Virus record (IMG/VR): IMGVR_UViG_3300049448_000412
Span: 1 to 41,003 of that record
Direction: 5' to 3' (one strand)
DNA length: 41,003 nucleotides
From: a virus
A program made the position numbers and the translations under genes. The notes under the pieces are model-generated. The model saw only the letters and a program-made list of their open reading frames with translations, did not search any database and was not told where the DNA came from. Positions 25,439-32,003 of this stretch are shown piece after piece (within the stretch, counting starts at the first letter, position 1; every line of letters starts with the position of its first letter).

Positions 25439-26092
25439 CTATCTCAACGGCGTCGGCGTGGGATTGACGTTGTACGTGCTCATGCCGCGCTTCTGACCCG
25501 TCACCCGGAACTGCTGCGGATAAGCCCACGCCTGCGAGCCGACGGTATTCGCCCGCATCATCGCCACCCGAGCACGCGCGATCTTATCGCGGAACCTGGT
25601 CAGATGGAATTGCGCCAGCGTAGGATTGGAATAGCTCTGCCCCGGCTGCAGCATCATGTTGCCGAGAATGCCGCTGAGGATCGCCTGACCGTGCGCCGGC
25701 AGCACCCAATCCGGAATATGCGGCGGCACGCATTCCAGCGGATCGGTCACGTTCTTGACGACGATGGCCGTCATCGGCTGCGTGTTCGTATAGGGATAAA
25801 GAAAATGCACCGTCCCAATCACCGGCATGACCGCCGACTGCGGCACGTTGTTCTGATCCAGTACACCGTACAGCCGCAATATCCGGCCAGTCGACGGATG
25901 CAGCGGATAGTCCAGCAACTCCGGTATCACCGTTATGCCGATGTTCTCCTGCCAGCAATTCGAGTCATTGAAAAATTCATCCAGCACATCGAACAGCTGC
26001 GCCTGCATGGCAGCCTGCGAAGCCCCCATCAACGCAGTGTCCGCCTGTCCGAGAATTTTAACCCAGTAGCCCGCAAGGTTGGATTTGCTCAT
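25439..26092 (-). CDS. Tail tubular A-like protein, 217 aa
   Basis: The start at 26092 (MSKSNLAGYWVKIL) gives an ATGA overlap with the 150-aa gene; the longer frame upstream is antisense-like filler. An early helical segment (LFDVLDEFFNDSNCWQENI) followed by β strands (PLHPSTGRILRLYGVLDQ, HFLYPY) and a C-terminal helix resembles podovirus tubular A/gatekeeper proteins that sit below the portal. Gene order (adaptor, this protein, fibres, nozzle) supports the call. Assignment is by style and order. Confidence 0.6.
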   Translation of the reverse strand: MSKSNLAGYWVKILGQADTALMGASQAAMQAQLFDVLDEFFNDSNCWQENIGITVIPELLDYPLHPSTGRILRLYGVLDQNNVPQSAVMPVIGTVHFLYPYTNTQPMTAIVVKNVTDPLECVPPHIPDWVLPAHGQAILSGILGNMMLQPGQSYSNPTLAQFHLTRFRDKIARARVAMMRANTVGSQAWAYPQQFRVTGQKRGMSTYNVNPTPTPLR

Positions 26093-26541
26093 TGTCCTTG
26101 TTGTCCTCTGCCTGGCCCTGAACCACCGGCCACGCCAGGCAGCGCACGGCCGACCAGTCCGGCGCTGAACAGCGCGAAATACGAAGTCGCCCGGCTGTCC
26201 TGGACGTCCTCTTGATCGCGTTCCAGCGCGTGCGCGCACAGCCCGTGCAGGATCGCCAACCGGAACTGCGGCTCCATCTCGACATAGGTGTCATCCACCT
26301 CAGTGAACGCCTGCGTCTGCCCGCGCGTCCGCATGTTAAAGATGAACAGATCAGTGCGCAGCCGCCGCGCTTCCAGCAGAGTGACATTTAGAGACGTCAG
26401 CAAGGAAGCGTCGTCATACCGATAAGGCGGAACGACATCCTGCAACAGCGTGCGCGCGTCGGCAACGTAATCAGCGACAGTGGCAAGCGTCGGCTGATCG
26501 CGGTCGCTGAAATTGCCGAAATAGGACGGAGACGTGGTCAT
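26089..26541 (-). CDS. Head-tail adaptor-like protein (DUF6682-like), 150 aa
   Basis: An α-helical bundle pattern: VADYVADARTLLQDVVPPYR, DDASLLTSLNVTLLEARRLR, then MEPQFRLAILHGLCAHALER and a flexible Gly-rich tail. This layout is typical of adaptor proteins that bind the portal ring. The start overlaps the stop of the GIY-YIG gene as ATGA, and its GGGAG ribosome site lies inside that gene within a small hairpin. It is followed by the tubular A-like gene. Fairly confident as an adaptor by sequence style and order. Confidence 0.65.
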   Translation of the reverse strand: MTTSPSYFGNFSDRDQPTLATVADYVADARTLLQDVVPPYRYDDASLLTSLNVTLLEARRLRTDLFIFNMRTRGQTQAFTEVDDTYVEMEPQFRLAILHGLCAHALERDQEDVQDSRATSYFALFSAGLVGRALPGVAGGSGPGRGQQGQ

Positions 26542-27374
26542 CGGGAGTAGCTCCCTTTAGGGCGCCCAGCCTGCTTCACAGAAGATCGTTCGAACCCACA
26601 ATACCGGCACCCTTGCCCCCGGTACATAAGCCTCTGAACAGTAGGTTTCCCAATATAATCATGCTTAGAACAATAGATGGTAACCCGACCATCAACGGCA
26701 CCAGGCTTACTTGGTGGTCCGATCTCCCTGCACTCCCAGCCTAATTCAGTTGTCTTAGCTTTAATCGCTTCCGGTGTGTTCTTACGACCGCGGCGATCCC
26801 ATATTTGATTCGTAAGTTCACTTTGTCGCTCACCAGCACCCGGTCTGCTCCAGCGAGCAATGCGAGCAGCTTCGCCGTTATCGATACCTTTCTGTTTTAG
26901 CGAAACTCCAGCTCGCTTCTCGGGCGTCCAAGCAGCTATCATGGCAGCAACACGAGCAGCCTTCTTCTCAGGGTTCGCCCAGTTCAACTCATTTTGCTCG
27001 ATAAGATGCTCGCGAAAATCCGGGTTGTTCGCAATCATACGTTTTAAATGACCGGAATGGGCCGCACGCTCTGCCTCCGTCATCCTCAAGCCCCTATTGG
27101 AATCCGCCCGCAAGCGCGAATTATACCGTGGCTTCAACTTGTCGATCCAAAACTGCTCCCGTTCCTCAAGCTGCTCTGGAAGACATTCTTCAAGGAGGCC
27201 GAATTCAAAGCCTTCACCACGATATTTCACAAATGCCTTTGACAGCCGACGCGAAGGGTGCCGATTGCTACGCAAATCACTCAAATGCTGGATACAGCGC
27301 TTCTCGGCTCGTATCGAGGAACCAACATACATTTTGCCGCTCTGGCTTTTGAGGAAGTAAATTCCACACGTCAT
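26538..27374 (-). CDS. GIY-YIG homing endonuclease, 278 aa
   Basis: Residues 4-18 contain the signature (GIYFLKSQSGKMYVG). Arg26 and His30 (RCIQH) and the metal-binding Glu73 in EREQFWIDKLKPRYN complete the catalytic domain. The middle (MTEAERAAHSGHLKRM, repeated basic helices) looks like modular DNA-binding segments. The C-terminus has a cysteine pair set (YCSKH; CRYCGFE) that may bind zinc. Its gene lies between the capsid and adaptor genes on the same strand and ends in an ATGA overlap with the adaptor. The start is preceded by GGGAGG with 7-nt spacing, buried in a hairpin. Family very clear; target unknown. Confidence 0.9.
   Translation of the reverse strand: MTCGIYFLKSQSGKMYVGSSIRAEKRCIQHLSDLRSNRHPSRRLSKAFVKYRGEGFEFGLLEECLPEQLEEREQFWIDKLKPRYNSRLRADSNRGLRMTEAERAAHSGHLKRMIANNPDFREHLIEQNELNWANPEKKAARVAAMIAAWTPEKRAGVSLKQKGIDNGEAARIARWSRPGAGERQSELTNQIWDRRGRKNTPEAIKAKTTELGWECREIGPPSKPGAVDGRVTIYCSKHDYIGKPTVQRLMYRGQGCRYCGFERSSVKQAGRPKGSYSR
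26543..26555 (-). promoter_or_regulatory. Small hairpin covering the adaptor gene's ribosome site
   Basis: GGGAG-CTA-CTCCC: a 5-bp perfect stem with a 3-nt loop, whose 5' arm is the only Shine-Dalgarno (GGGAG, 9 bases before the ATG at 26541). Translation of the upstream GIY-YIG gene through this point would open it. Confidence 0.45.
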
Positions 27375-27377
27375 ATT

Positions 27378-27416
27378 CTGGCCTCCCGTTTGTGTGCAAC
27401 AGCACTGGAAGGCCAG
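27378..27416 (-). promoter_or_regulatory. Hairpin sequestering the GIY-YIG gene's Shine-Dalgarno
   Basis: On the - strand CTGGCCTTCC (27416-27407) pairs with GGGAGGCCAG (27387-27378): 10 pairs with one G-T. The loop itself contains a 4-bp stem (GTGC/GCAC). The 3' arm contains the GGGAGG ribosome site, 7 bases before the ATG at 27374. Comparable RNA hairpins hold down translation of several phage homing endonucleases (for example I-TevI). Confidence 0.65.
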
Positions 27417-27477
27417 AAGATGTTACCTAATGTTCAAGCTGTCAAGATTGCTTCGCTAACAGCTTGATTATACCAGA

Positions 27478-29876
27478 CTATCCGCCAGAGATGACCTGAG
27501 CTTGGCACAAGGCCGTGCCGTCGATCACTTGATAGCCGTACACCTGCACGTTGTGTTTCACAACCAGTACACCCTGATTGATCGGTCGGCTCTTTATCCG
27601 ACCACCTGCAACTTTCGCTGCAGACCAGACTATATCTTCCTGCTTGCACAGGCTCCGCGCTCGTGGGCCTTTCATCCGGTCTGGATTACTCGACCTAGTC
27701 GTTGGACCTTCTCCCTGTTCCCAGGGAGCTTGGCTGCTGATTGCCCAATCCGAAGTGTTTTCAAACCGTCGCATCTACCGTTACCAGTTATGCTGTGGTC
27801 ACTTCGGCTCTCAGGGGTTCCCAGACAAATTCACGGAGTTTAACGAGAGCTAATTTTAACCCTCTGAGGATCTGGCCGAAGGTCAGCTCACTCCTCAACG
27901 TTTCCAATTTTGAAATCTGGCTTGCGAACGTAATCCCGTGCGCATGCCCAGCGAAGATCGGAAACTCGCCCGCTGCGAAGTTGGTTGAATCGCTCGTGTT
28001 GGTCGGCAGCAGGTTCGAGATATACAACGTGAATCGATCAATCATTCCGAGCCGGCCATTGCGCAGCATGGAGACCGGATCGCCCGACAGATAGGCCTGG
28101 CGCAGTTCCGACTGCTTGATCTGCCGCCCGGCCCACGCCGGCATCACCACCCAGCGGCCAATCTCCGGGATGTTCTGCTCGTCGAGGCACTCCCCCATGC
28201 GCAGAAGCAGATCGATCAGATTGGATTGACCGGCCGTCGCACCCTGCCCAACCACCGTGATCGGCGTGCCCTTGATCCCGAGGTTGAGATTGGCGTACTT
28301 CCCGGCCGTCGCGCCGCGGTTGGTCGCCGCGCATTGCCCGACGATGCCGTCGAGCACTTCCGTGTCGACCGCGATTTTGAGCTGCTGAGCTGCCCAACGA
28401 ACGTTTACGCGTTCGTTCCGACTATCGCTTCAACCACTGGAGCTATTATCTGCTTACGCCTGTATCCGCGCGTAGGCCGCTTGAGCCTATGATAGCGCTC
28501 AAGCTGCCAGCAATTCTTGCATAAGCCTTTAGCGTAAGGCTTACCGCCGCACTGACAGAGAACGCCTTCCGCGTGCCTATAGCGAGATTGCGGATCAGGC
28601 ACGTCGCGCACCAACACAAGTTCAGCAGACACATCCACAGTAGCCGCTAGGTCATTTAGTCTGTGCGGGTGGGTCTTCATGGCCTTGAGCGTATCCTCGA
28701 TCACCTCGCCATCGCGAAAATGTCCCATCTTCGCACAGCCAAGAATGAAGTACGCTTGTTCCCGTTTAACAGTCAGATGCTTCGCGATCGGATCAAAGAA
28801 CTTGCGAACCATTGCTGCGTCCGCTCGAAGTTCCCATCGCCAGCAATTACCTGTCGCACCTCGCTGTCGAATGGCTCCGCCAAATGCCTTTTGCACCAGG
28901 ACGAGCCCATCCTTTTCTAAACCATCGGAATCAATCGATAACTTGACGGTTGCTGTCCCACCATGCCGATTTGCATGAGCATAAACACAACCATCAGCAT
29001 CGAAATATCCCGCCAGCCAGTTGCGAGACGGATAAACAGGAATGCTGTCCGTTCCAACCCGTTCGGTGAACCCAAGTTCACGCAGGATACGATTGGCACG
29101 AACACGCTTGGCCACAAGATACGGCTTCAGCCGGCACAGCAGATCAACCGCTTTCTGTCCGGTAAACCGCAAGCGAGAACCATGCGTAATGGTCCCGCGA
29201 CGGCGCCCGGAACGGTTGTCCCGTGTTCCACCTGAAAACCGCTGAGTAAGGAGATCGATGACTCCGCTATTGGATTCCTTCTGATGGAAACCGAGTTCAA
29301 GCCGTTTTACAGGAACTGGGTTAGTGGTCAGCCCAACGAAGAGCGAACCATCTCCATCAAGAAAACCAGCAGCGTATTTGTCACTCAGGATCAACTTACT
29401 ATCCCTTCCCTCTGGTTGCCTTTTACAAGGTTCCCAGTTTTTTAGACCTAGTTTACCGACGACACAACGTCTTTATCGTCGCTCCATATAGACAGGACAT
29501 TCAGATCGCTCTGCACCTCCATCACGTCGTCGAGGATCAGAGAGAAGTAAAAGCCGTTGCCGATGTAGAGTTCGACTGAGCCTCCAGTTGGTCGATCAAG
29601 ACCGAGCAAACCGTCGGCCTGATACTTGCGGATCGTGATCGTAGGCTTTGTGCGAATCTTGACCCTGTCGCCTTGGTTGGCGATTTCGCCTTCGTAGTCT
29701 GTGTTTGATATGGCCGACAAAACGGTCGACGCATAAAATTTCTCAACGAGTTTAGCACTCCAGATCTCGGGAATAAATCCGGTCGATTGGAGTAGGTTTC
29801 CGGTAGACCCTACGGGGGTCAGGGGCGGGACTGAGCCTGACGTTGCGCCAGGAAAACCCGCACTCGGGATAGGCAT
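27478..29876 (-). CDS. Major capsid protein (HK97-fold, P22-like), interrupted by two group I introns
   Basis: Three exons on the - strand: 29876-29475 (134 codons, MPIPSAGFPG to SIWSDD), 28393-27859 (AAQQLKIAVDTEVLDGIVGQ to TFGQILRG), and 27569 (or 27560)-27478 (to QAQVISGG, TAG). Joined, they give one frame of about 342 (or 339) residues. Without splicing, exon 1 runs into a TAG after 8 intron codons and exon 2 ends 24 codons past its border. Exon joins reconstitute capsid-like text (SIWSDD-AAQQLKIAVDTE). The gene follows the scaffold gene, as expected. GGAG lies 8 bases before the ATG, within a hairpin. Assignment as coat protein is by order, length and residue style; splicing is inferred from the intron structure. 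Confidence 0.82.
27570..27858 (-). ncRNA. Group I intron 2 of the capsid gene, no ORF (~289 nt)
   Basis: Core elements on the - strand, in order: 5' exon GAGGGT pairs with intron GCTCTC (27850-27845) with a T-G pair at the splice site (P1); Q-like AATCAGCAGCCAAG (27742-27729); P6 hairpin CTCCCTG-GGAA-CAGGGAG (27728-27711); R-like AACGACTAGGTC (27703-27692); S element AAGATATAGTCTGG (27638-27625); P9 hairpin with GAAA loop (27623-27606); second hairpin GGTCGG/CCGACC (27603-27584). The 3' splice site is ambiguous: after G27570 (289 nt) or G27561 (298 nt); both keep the frame. The motifs resemble phage IA introns. Confidence 0.82.
28394..29474 (-). mobile_element. Group I intron 1 of the capsid gene, with homing endonuclease (~1081 nt)
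   Basis: P1: exon end GCGACGAT pairs with intron CGTCG-type guide GTCGTCG (29463-29457), with a T-G pair at the 5' splice site after T29475. P10: GTTGT (29468-29464) pairs with the 3' exon GCAGC. P3: CTAGGTC (29451-29445) with GACCTAG (28653-28647). P4: CTGG/CCAG near 29437-29412, with P5 CCTT-GTAA-AAGG inside. R: CACAGACTAAAT (28665-28654). S: AAGCGATAGTCGG (28430-28418). P9: AACGAACG/CGTTCGTT around 28398-28417. The last intron base is G28394. All core helices are accounted for; splicing itself is untested. Confidence 0.87.
28405..29394 (-). CDS. LAGLIDADG homing endonuclease encoded in intron 1, 329 aa
   Basis: Two LAGLIDADG motifs, YAAGFLDGDGSL (7-18) and WLAGYFDADGCV (126-137), mark a single-chain two-domain enzyme; the acidic residues Asp15 and Asp134 are in place. 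A zinc-ribbon-like tail (Cys280, 282, 292, 295 in LCQCGGKPYAKGLCKNCW) follows the second domain. The likely start is TTG at 29394, preceded by AAGGGA; the first motif follows at once, so little or nothing is missing. The 3' third of the ORF overlaps intron core elements R, P3' and S, and its TAA lies in the P9 loop. Expected to cut capsid genes lacking the intron and drive its spread. Confidence 0.9.
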   Translation of the reverse strand: MILSDKYAAGFLDGDGSLFVGLTTNPVPVKRLELGFHQKESNSGVIDLLTQRFSGGTRDNRSGRRRGTITHGSRLRFTGQKAVDLLCRLKPYLVAKRVRANRILRELGFTERVGTDSIPVYPSRNWLAGYFDADGCVYAHANRHGGTATVKLSIDSDGLEKDGLVLVQKAFGGAIRQRGATGNCWRWELRADAAMVRKFFDPIAKHLTVKREQAYFILGCAKMGHFRDGEVIEDTLKAMKTHPHRLNDLAATVDVSAELVLVRDVPDPQSRYRHAEGVLCQCGGKPYAKGLCKNCWQLERYHRLKRPTRGYRRKQIIAPVVEAIVGTNA

Positions 29877-29879
29877 GAG

Positions 29880-29905
29880 GGTAGCTCCATCGCTTGGGAG
29901 CTACC
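29880..29905 (-). promoter_or_regulatory. Hairpin sequestering the capsid gene's Shine-Dalgarno
   Basis: On the - strand GGTAGCTCC (29905-29897), an 8-nt loop, then GGAGCTACC (29888-29880): a perfect 9-bp stem. The 3' arm contains GGAG, 8 bases before the capsid ATG at 29876. No T-run follows, so it is not a classical terminator. Confidence 0.6.
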
Positions 29906-29935
29906 GGTCCTTATAGGATACGGGCGGCCCCCGGT

Positions 29936-31039
29936 TTATCGGTAGCGCCCCTCGCGCTGGGCTGCGAACATATCGGCCTCCAGCCGAGCCCACTCGGCTT
30001 CGCGACCGACATACGCACCTTTACGGTGCTGTTCGTACAGCTGCTTGACTTGGGCGCGTGTGTAGATGGGTTTGTCGGGCGGCACCGAGGCATCGCCTCC
30101 GGTTGCCGGCCTGGCCCTGCCAGGGGCTGCCAGGGAGCCTAGATCGACGGCCGGGGTTCGAGGAGGCGGGGCCTGCTGAACGGCGGGCGAAGGCTCGATG
30201 TGACCCGTGGCTTGCTCTTCCTGTAGAAAACCTCTGAAGAACGAGATGACTCTAGGGGCGTCGGCCGCTGAAATCGCTTCGTTCAACAATTGCTGTCTAA
30301 CACGGCCCGAAAGCATGTCAAGCGAGAGCAGCCACCTGTGCCAGCGGGGATCGCGGTCGACGTCGCGGAAGTTCGGCACCGCGATCTCGAGCCGCTGGTC
30401 CAGGTTCCGCCGTGCCTCGACCGCGAGGCGCCGCTGCATCTCGGCGTTCTGCTGCTTGATCTCTTGCAGCTCGGGGCTTAGCGCCTGCGCGGCGGCGCGT
30501 TGGGTGAAGTTGATGAGGTCGCTGCCGTAGTTCTGAACGTCCTGCTCTGTCACGTAAGCCGGTGGCGGTGGCAGCGAAGACGGTGCGGTGCGCCCATTGT
30601 GGTAAGCCGTCTGCTGGGTCTGTAACAGTTCGTTACCGAGCTGGGTCATCTGCTCCTGCATCTCGGCGAGCGTCTTCTGCGACGCGTCATAGCGCCCCTT
30701 CATCGCCAGATAGCGATGCTCCCAATTGTCCGGCTTGGGCTCGGAGGTAGGAGCGGATTCCGCGGGCGCCGGCTCGGCCGGTGGGGTGGCGTGGTCGGGG
30801 GGAGCCGACGCCTGCGAAGCCGGAGCTTCCGGGGGGGCCGAGGGTTGCTCTGGCTTAGGCCCGCTTGCGGGCGGCTTCGGGACTACGTCCCCGCTCTCCT
30901 GTTGAGCCGAAGCAAGCTGGCCTTTCTTATTGTAAAGCGCATCGACCGCCGCGGCACGCTTTTTCACGGCGTCGGGGATCGAGTTCGGGTCGATCGGCAG
31001 CTTTGCCATCGGCTTTTCGTCGACGGTCACGTCAGCCAT
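29936..31039 (-). CDS. Scaffolding protein, 367 aa
   Basis: Directly upstream of the capsid gene, as scaffold genes are. The N-terminal ~110 residues are charged, then Pro/Ala-rich and disordered. The middle is long helical coiled coil (DASQKTLAEMQEQMTQLG; QEIKQQNAEMQRRLAVEARR). The C-terminus (IYTRAQVKQLYEQHRKGA, then REAEWARLEADMF and a basic end) is a helical hairpin of the type that binds coat protein. The 5' end overlaps the 71-aa gene by 8 bp. It would direct procapsid assembly with the spliced capsid protein. Call by order and sequence style. Confidence 0.75.
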   Translation of the reverse strand: MADVTVDEKPMAKLPIDPNSIPDAVKKRAAAVDALYNKKGQLASAQQESGDVVPKPPASGPKPEQPSAPPEAPASQASAPPDHATPPAEPAPAESAPTSEPKPDNWEHRYLAMKGRYDASQKTLAEMQEQMTQLGNELLQTQQTAYHNGRTAPSSLPPPPAYVTEQDVQNYGSDLINFTQRAAAQALSPELQEIKQQNAEMQRRLAVEARRNLDQRLEIAVPNFRDVDRDPRWHRWLLSLDMLSGRVRQQLLNEAISAADAPRVISFFRGFLQEEQATGHIEPSPAVQQAPPPRTPAVDLGSLAAPGRARPATGGDASVPPDKPIYTRAQVKQLYEQHRKGAYVGREAEWARLEADMFAAQREGRYR

Positions 31040-31247
31040 GTTTTATCTCCTCTAGAATGCGCAGCAACTTCTTGCATTGCTGGGCGTGGCCCTGCATGAC
31101 CGGCAGATCGCCAGTTGCTTGCACCATCAGGTCGGTGGTTTGGGCCGAATAATTGGCAAAAGCAGCGACAAATTTCTCGTACTGCTGCGGCGCCGCGTTC
31201 CGCAGGAACCGGGTCGCTTCAGTAATTTCCTTGGTCGATGCGCTCAT
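31032..31247 (-). CDS. Small helical protein, 71 aa
   Basis: MSASTKEITEATRFLRNAA followed by EKFVAAFANYSAQTTDLM and ILEEIKHG: all-helical, soluble, without motif. It overlaps the 96-aa gene by ATGA at its start and the scaffold gene by 8 bp at its end, so the three are translated as a coupled group. Likely an assembly-related small protein; function unknown. Confidence 0.6.
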   Translation of the reverse strand: MSASTKEITEATRFLRNAAPQQYEKFVAAFANYSAQTTDLMVQATGDLPVMQGHAQQCKKLLRILEEIKHG

Positions 31248-31534
31248 TGCCCACTAGTGTCGTCCGGAAGCGGTGGCCCGGCTCCTGGCCCCATGGCGGC
31301 GGGCGGGCTCGAGCCCAGCGGCGGCCCGCCCATCGGCGGGGCCGGCATCTGCGACTGATCGGCGGTCGGCTGCGGCTGGGCTGGATACTGGTTTTGCATC
31401 TGCGCCAGCGGGTCGCCGCCCGTCAGCGAGCTGCGGCCACCGGAAGGAATGCGTTGCTGGACCGAGCCTTTGCCGACGTGCTTGACCACGCGGCCGTGCT
31501 TCGAAAGGGGAGTCAAATGCTTTTTAAAGACCAT
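31244..31534 (-). CDS. Small basic and Pro-rich virion-associated protein, 96 aa
   Basis: The start at 31534 (MVFKKHLTPLSKHGRVVK) is chosen; the frame upstream of it is antisense-like. The N-terminal ~40 residues are basic, the C-terminal half Pro/Gly/Gln-rich and probably disordered (MPAPPMGGPPLGSSPP). It overlaps the 70-aa gene upstream by 11 bp and the 71-aa gene by ATGA. No known domain; probably a small head-associated protein. Confidence 0.55.
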   Translation of the reverse strand: MVFKKHLTPLSKHGRVVKHVGKGSVQQRIPSGGRSSLTGGDPLAQMQNQYPAQPQPTADQSQMPAPPMGGPPLGSSPPAAMGPGAGPPLPDDTSGQ

Positions 31535-31736
31535 ATTTCGGGCCTCCGTAGCCGATGCCGGCGCCCTGGACGCCGAAGTTAGGCGCTCCCGACAGCGGCG
31601 TTGAGCCCTTGCCGTAATCACGGGTGGAGATGGGCTTGAGCCGCGGCGGTGCCGTCACGGCTTTGGCAGGGTCGACCGGCTTGGGCGCCTTCGGCATCGG
31701 CACCTTGGGCATCCGCGGTCCAATTCCTCGTGCCAT
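31524..31736 (-). CDS. Small Pro/Lys-rich protein, 70 aa
   Basis: MARGIGPRMPKVPMPKAP opens a basic, Pro-rich sequence that ends in a Gly/Tyr-rich tail (GIGYGGPKYGL), somewhat like the Gly-Tyr tails of the GGxV late proteins. Its ATG overlaps the stop of the 74-aa gene as TGATG. Structured domain unlikely; a minor virion protein is the best guess. Confidence 0.55.
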   Translation of the reverse strand: MARGIGPRMPKVPMPKAPKPVDPAKAVTAPPRLKPISTRDYGKGSTPLSGAPNFGVQGAGIGYGGPKYGL

Positions 31737-31960
31737 CAGCGGGCACCTGTTTGCCCAGCTGTCGCCGGCACGCTCGGATTAAATCCGAACATCTTGCCTG
31801 ATCCGCCGGAGGCGAATTTCGCGCCTGGAGCGCTGCTCTGATCCTTGCCGGTGTTGCCGGGCTTGTCCGGAGTGGCGGCCTGCTCACCGAACATGTGCGT
31901 ATCTCCACCTTTGGCGAATTCGACATTCTTTTCGGATTCCACTTTCGACTTCTCGGCCAT
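31736..31960 (-). CDS. Small two-repeat protein with FAxGGxxxMFG motif, 74 aa
   Basis: AGGAGG lies 7 bases before the ATG at 31960, excluding the longer frame. Two copies of a short motif are seen: F-A-K-G-G-D-T-H-M-F-G and F-A-S-G-G-S-G-K-M-F-G, each followed by a Pro/Gln/Thr-rich segment. I associate this double motif with small proteins of Rhizobiales phages. The stop overlaps the next start as TGATG. Likely a small capsid-associated protein; no biochemical role known to me. Confidence 0.65.
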   Translation of the reverse strand: MAEKSKVESEKNVEFAKGGDTHMFGEQAATPDKPGNTGKDQSSAPGAKFASGGSGKMFGFNPSVPATAGQTGAR

Positions 31961-32003
31961 GATCTGCCTCCTGCTGGTTTCCACGCATTCTACCGTAACC
32001 CCA

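Noticed and set aside
26580-26610. GTTCGAACCC resembling a tRNA T-loop
   Set aside because: It lies in the GIY-YIG coding sequence, and no acceptor, D-arm or anticodon stem can be formed around it. No tRNA gene was found elsewhere.
27441-27475. TATAAT and TTGACA sequences between capsid stop and the GIY-YIG start as a promoter
   Set aside because: On the - strand the two boxes are in the wrong order, and neither has a partner at standard spacing.
27478-27774. 98-aa ORF read as a separate gene after the capsid gene
   Set aside because: Only its C-terminal ~30 residues are capsid exon 3; the rest is a chance open frame through intron 2.
29448-29876. 142-aa ORF read as a complete small protein
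   Set aside because: It is capsid exon 1 plus eight chance codons of intron 1; the P1 pairing places the exon end at 29475.
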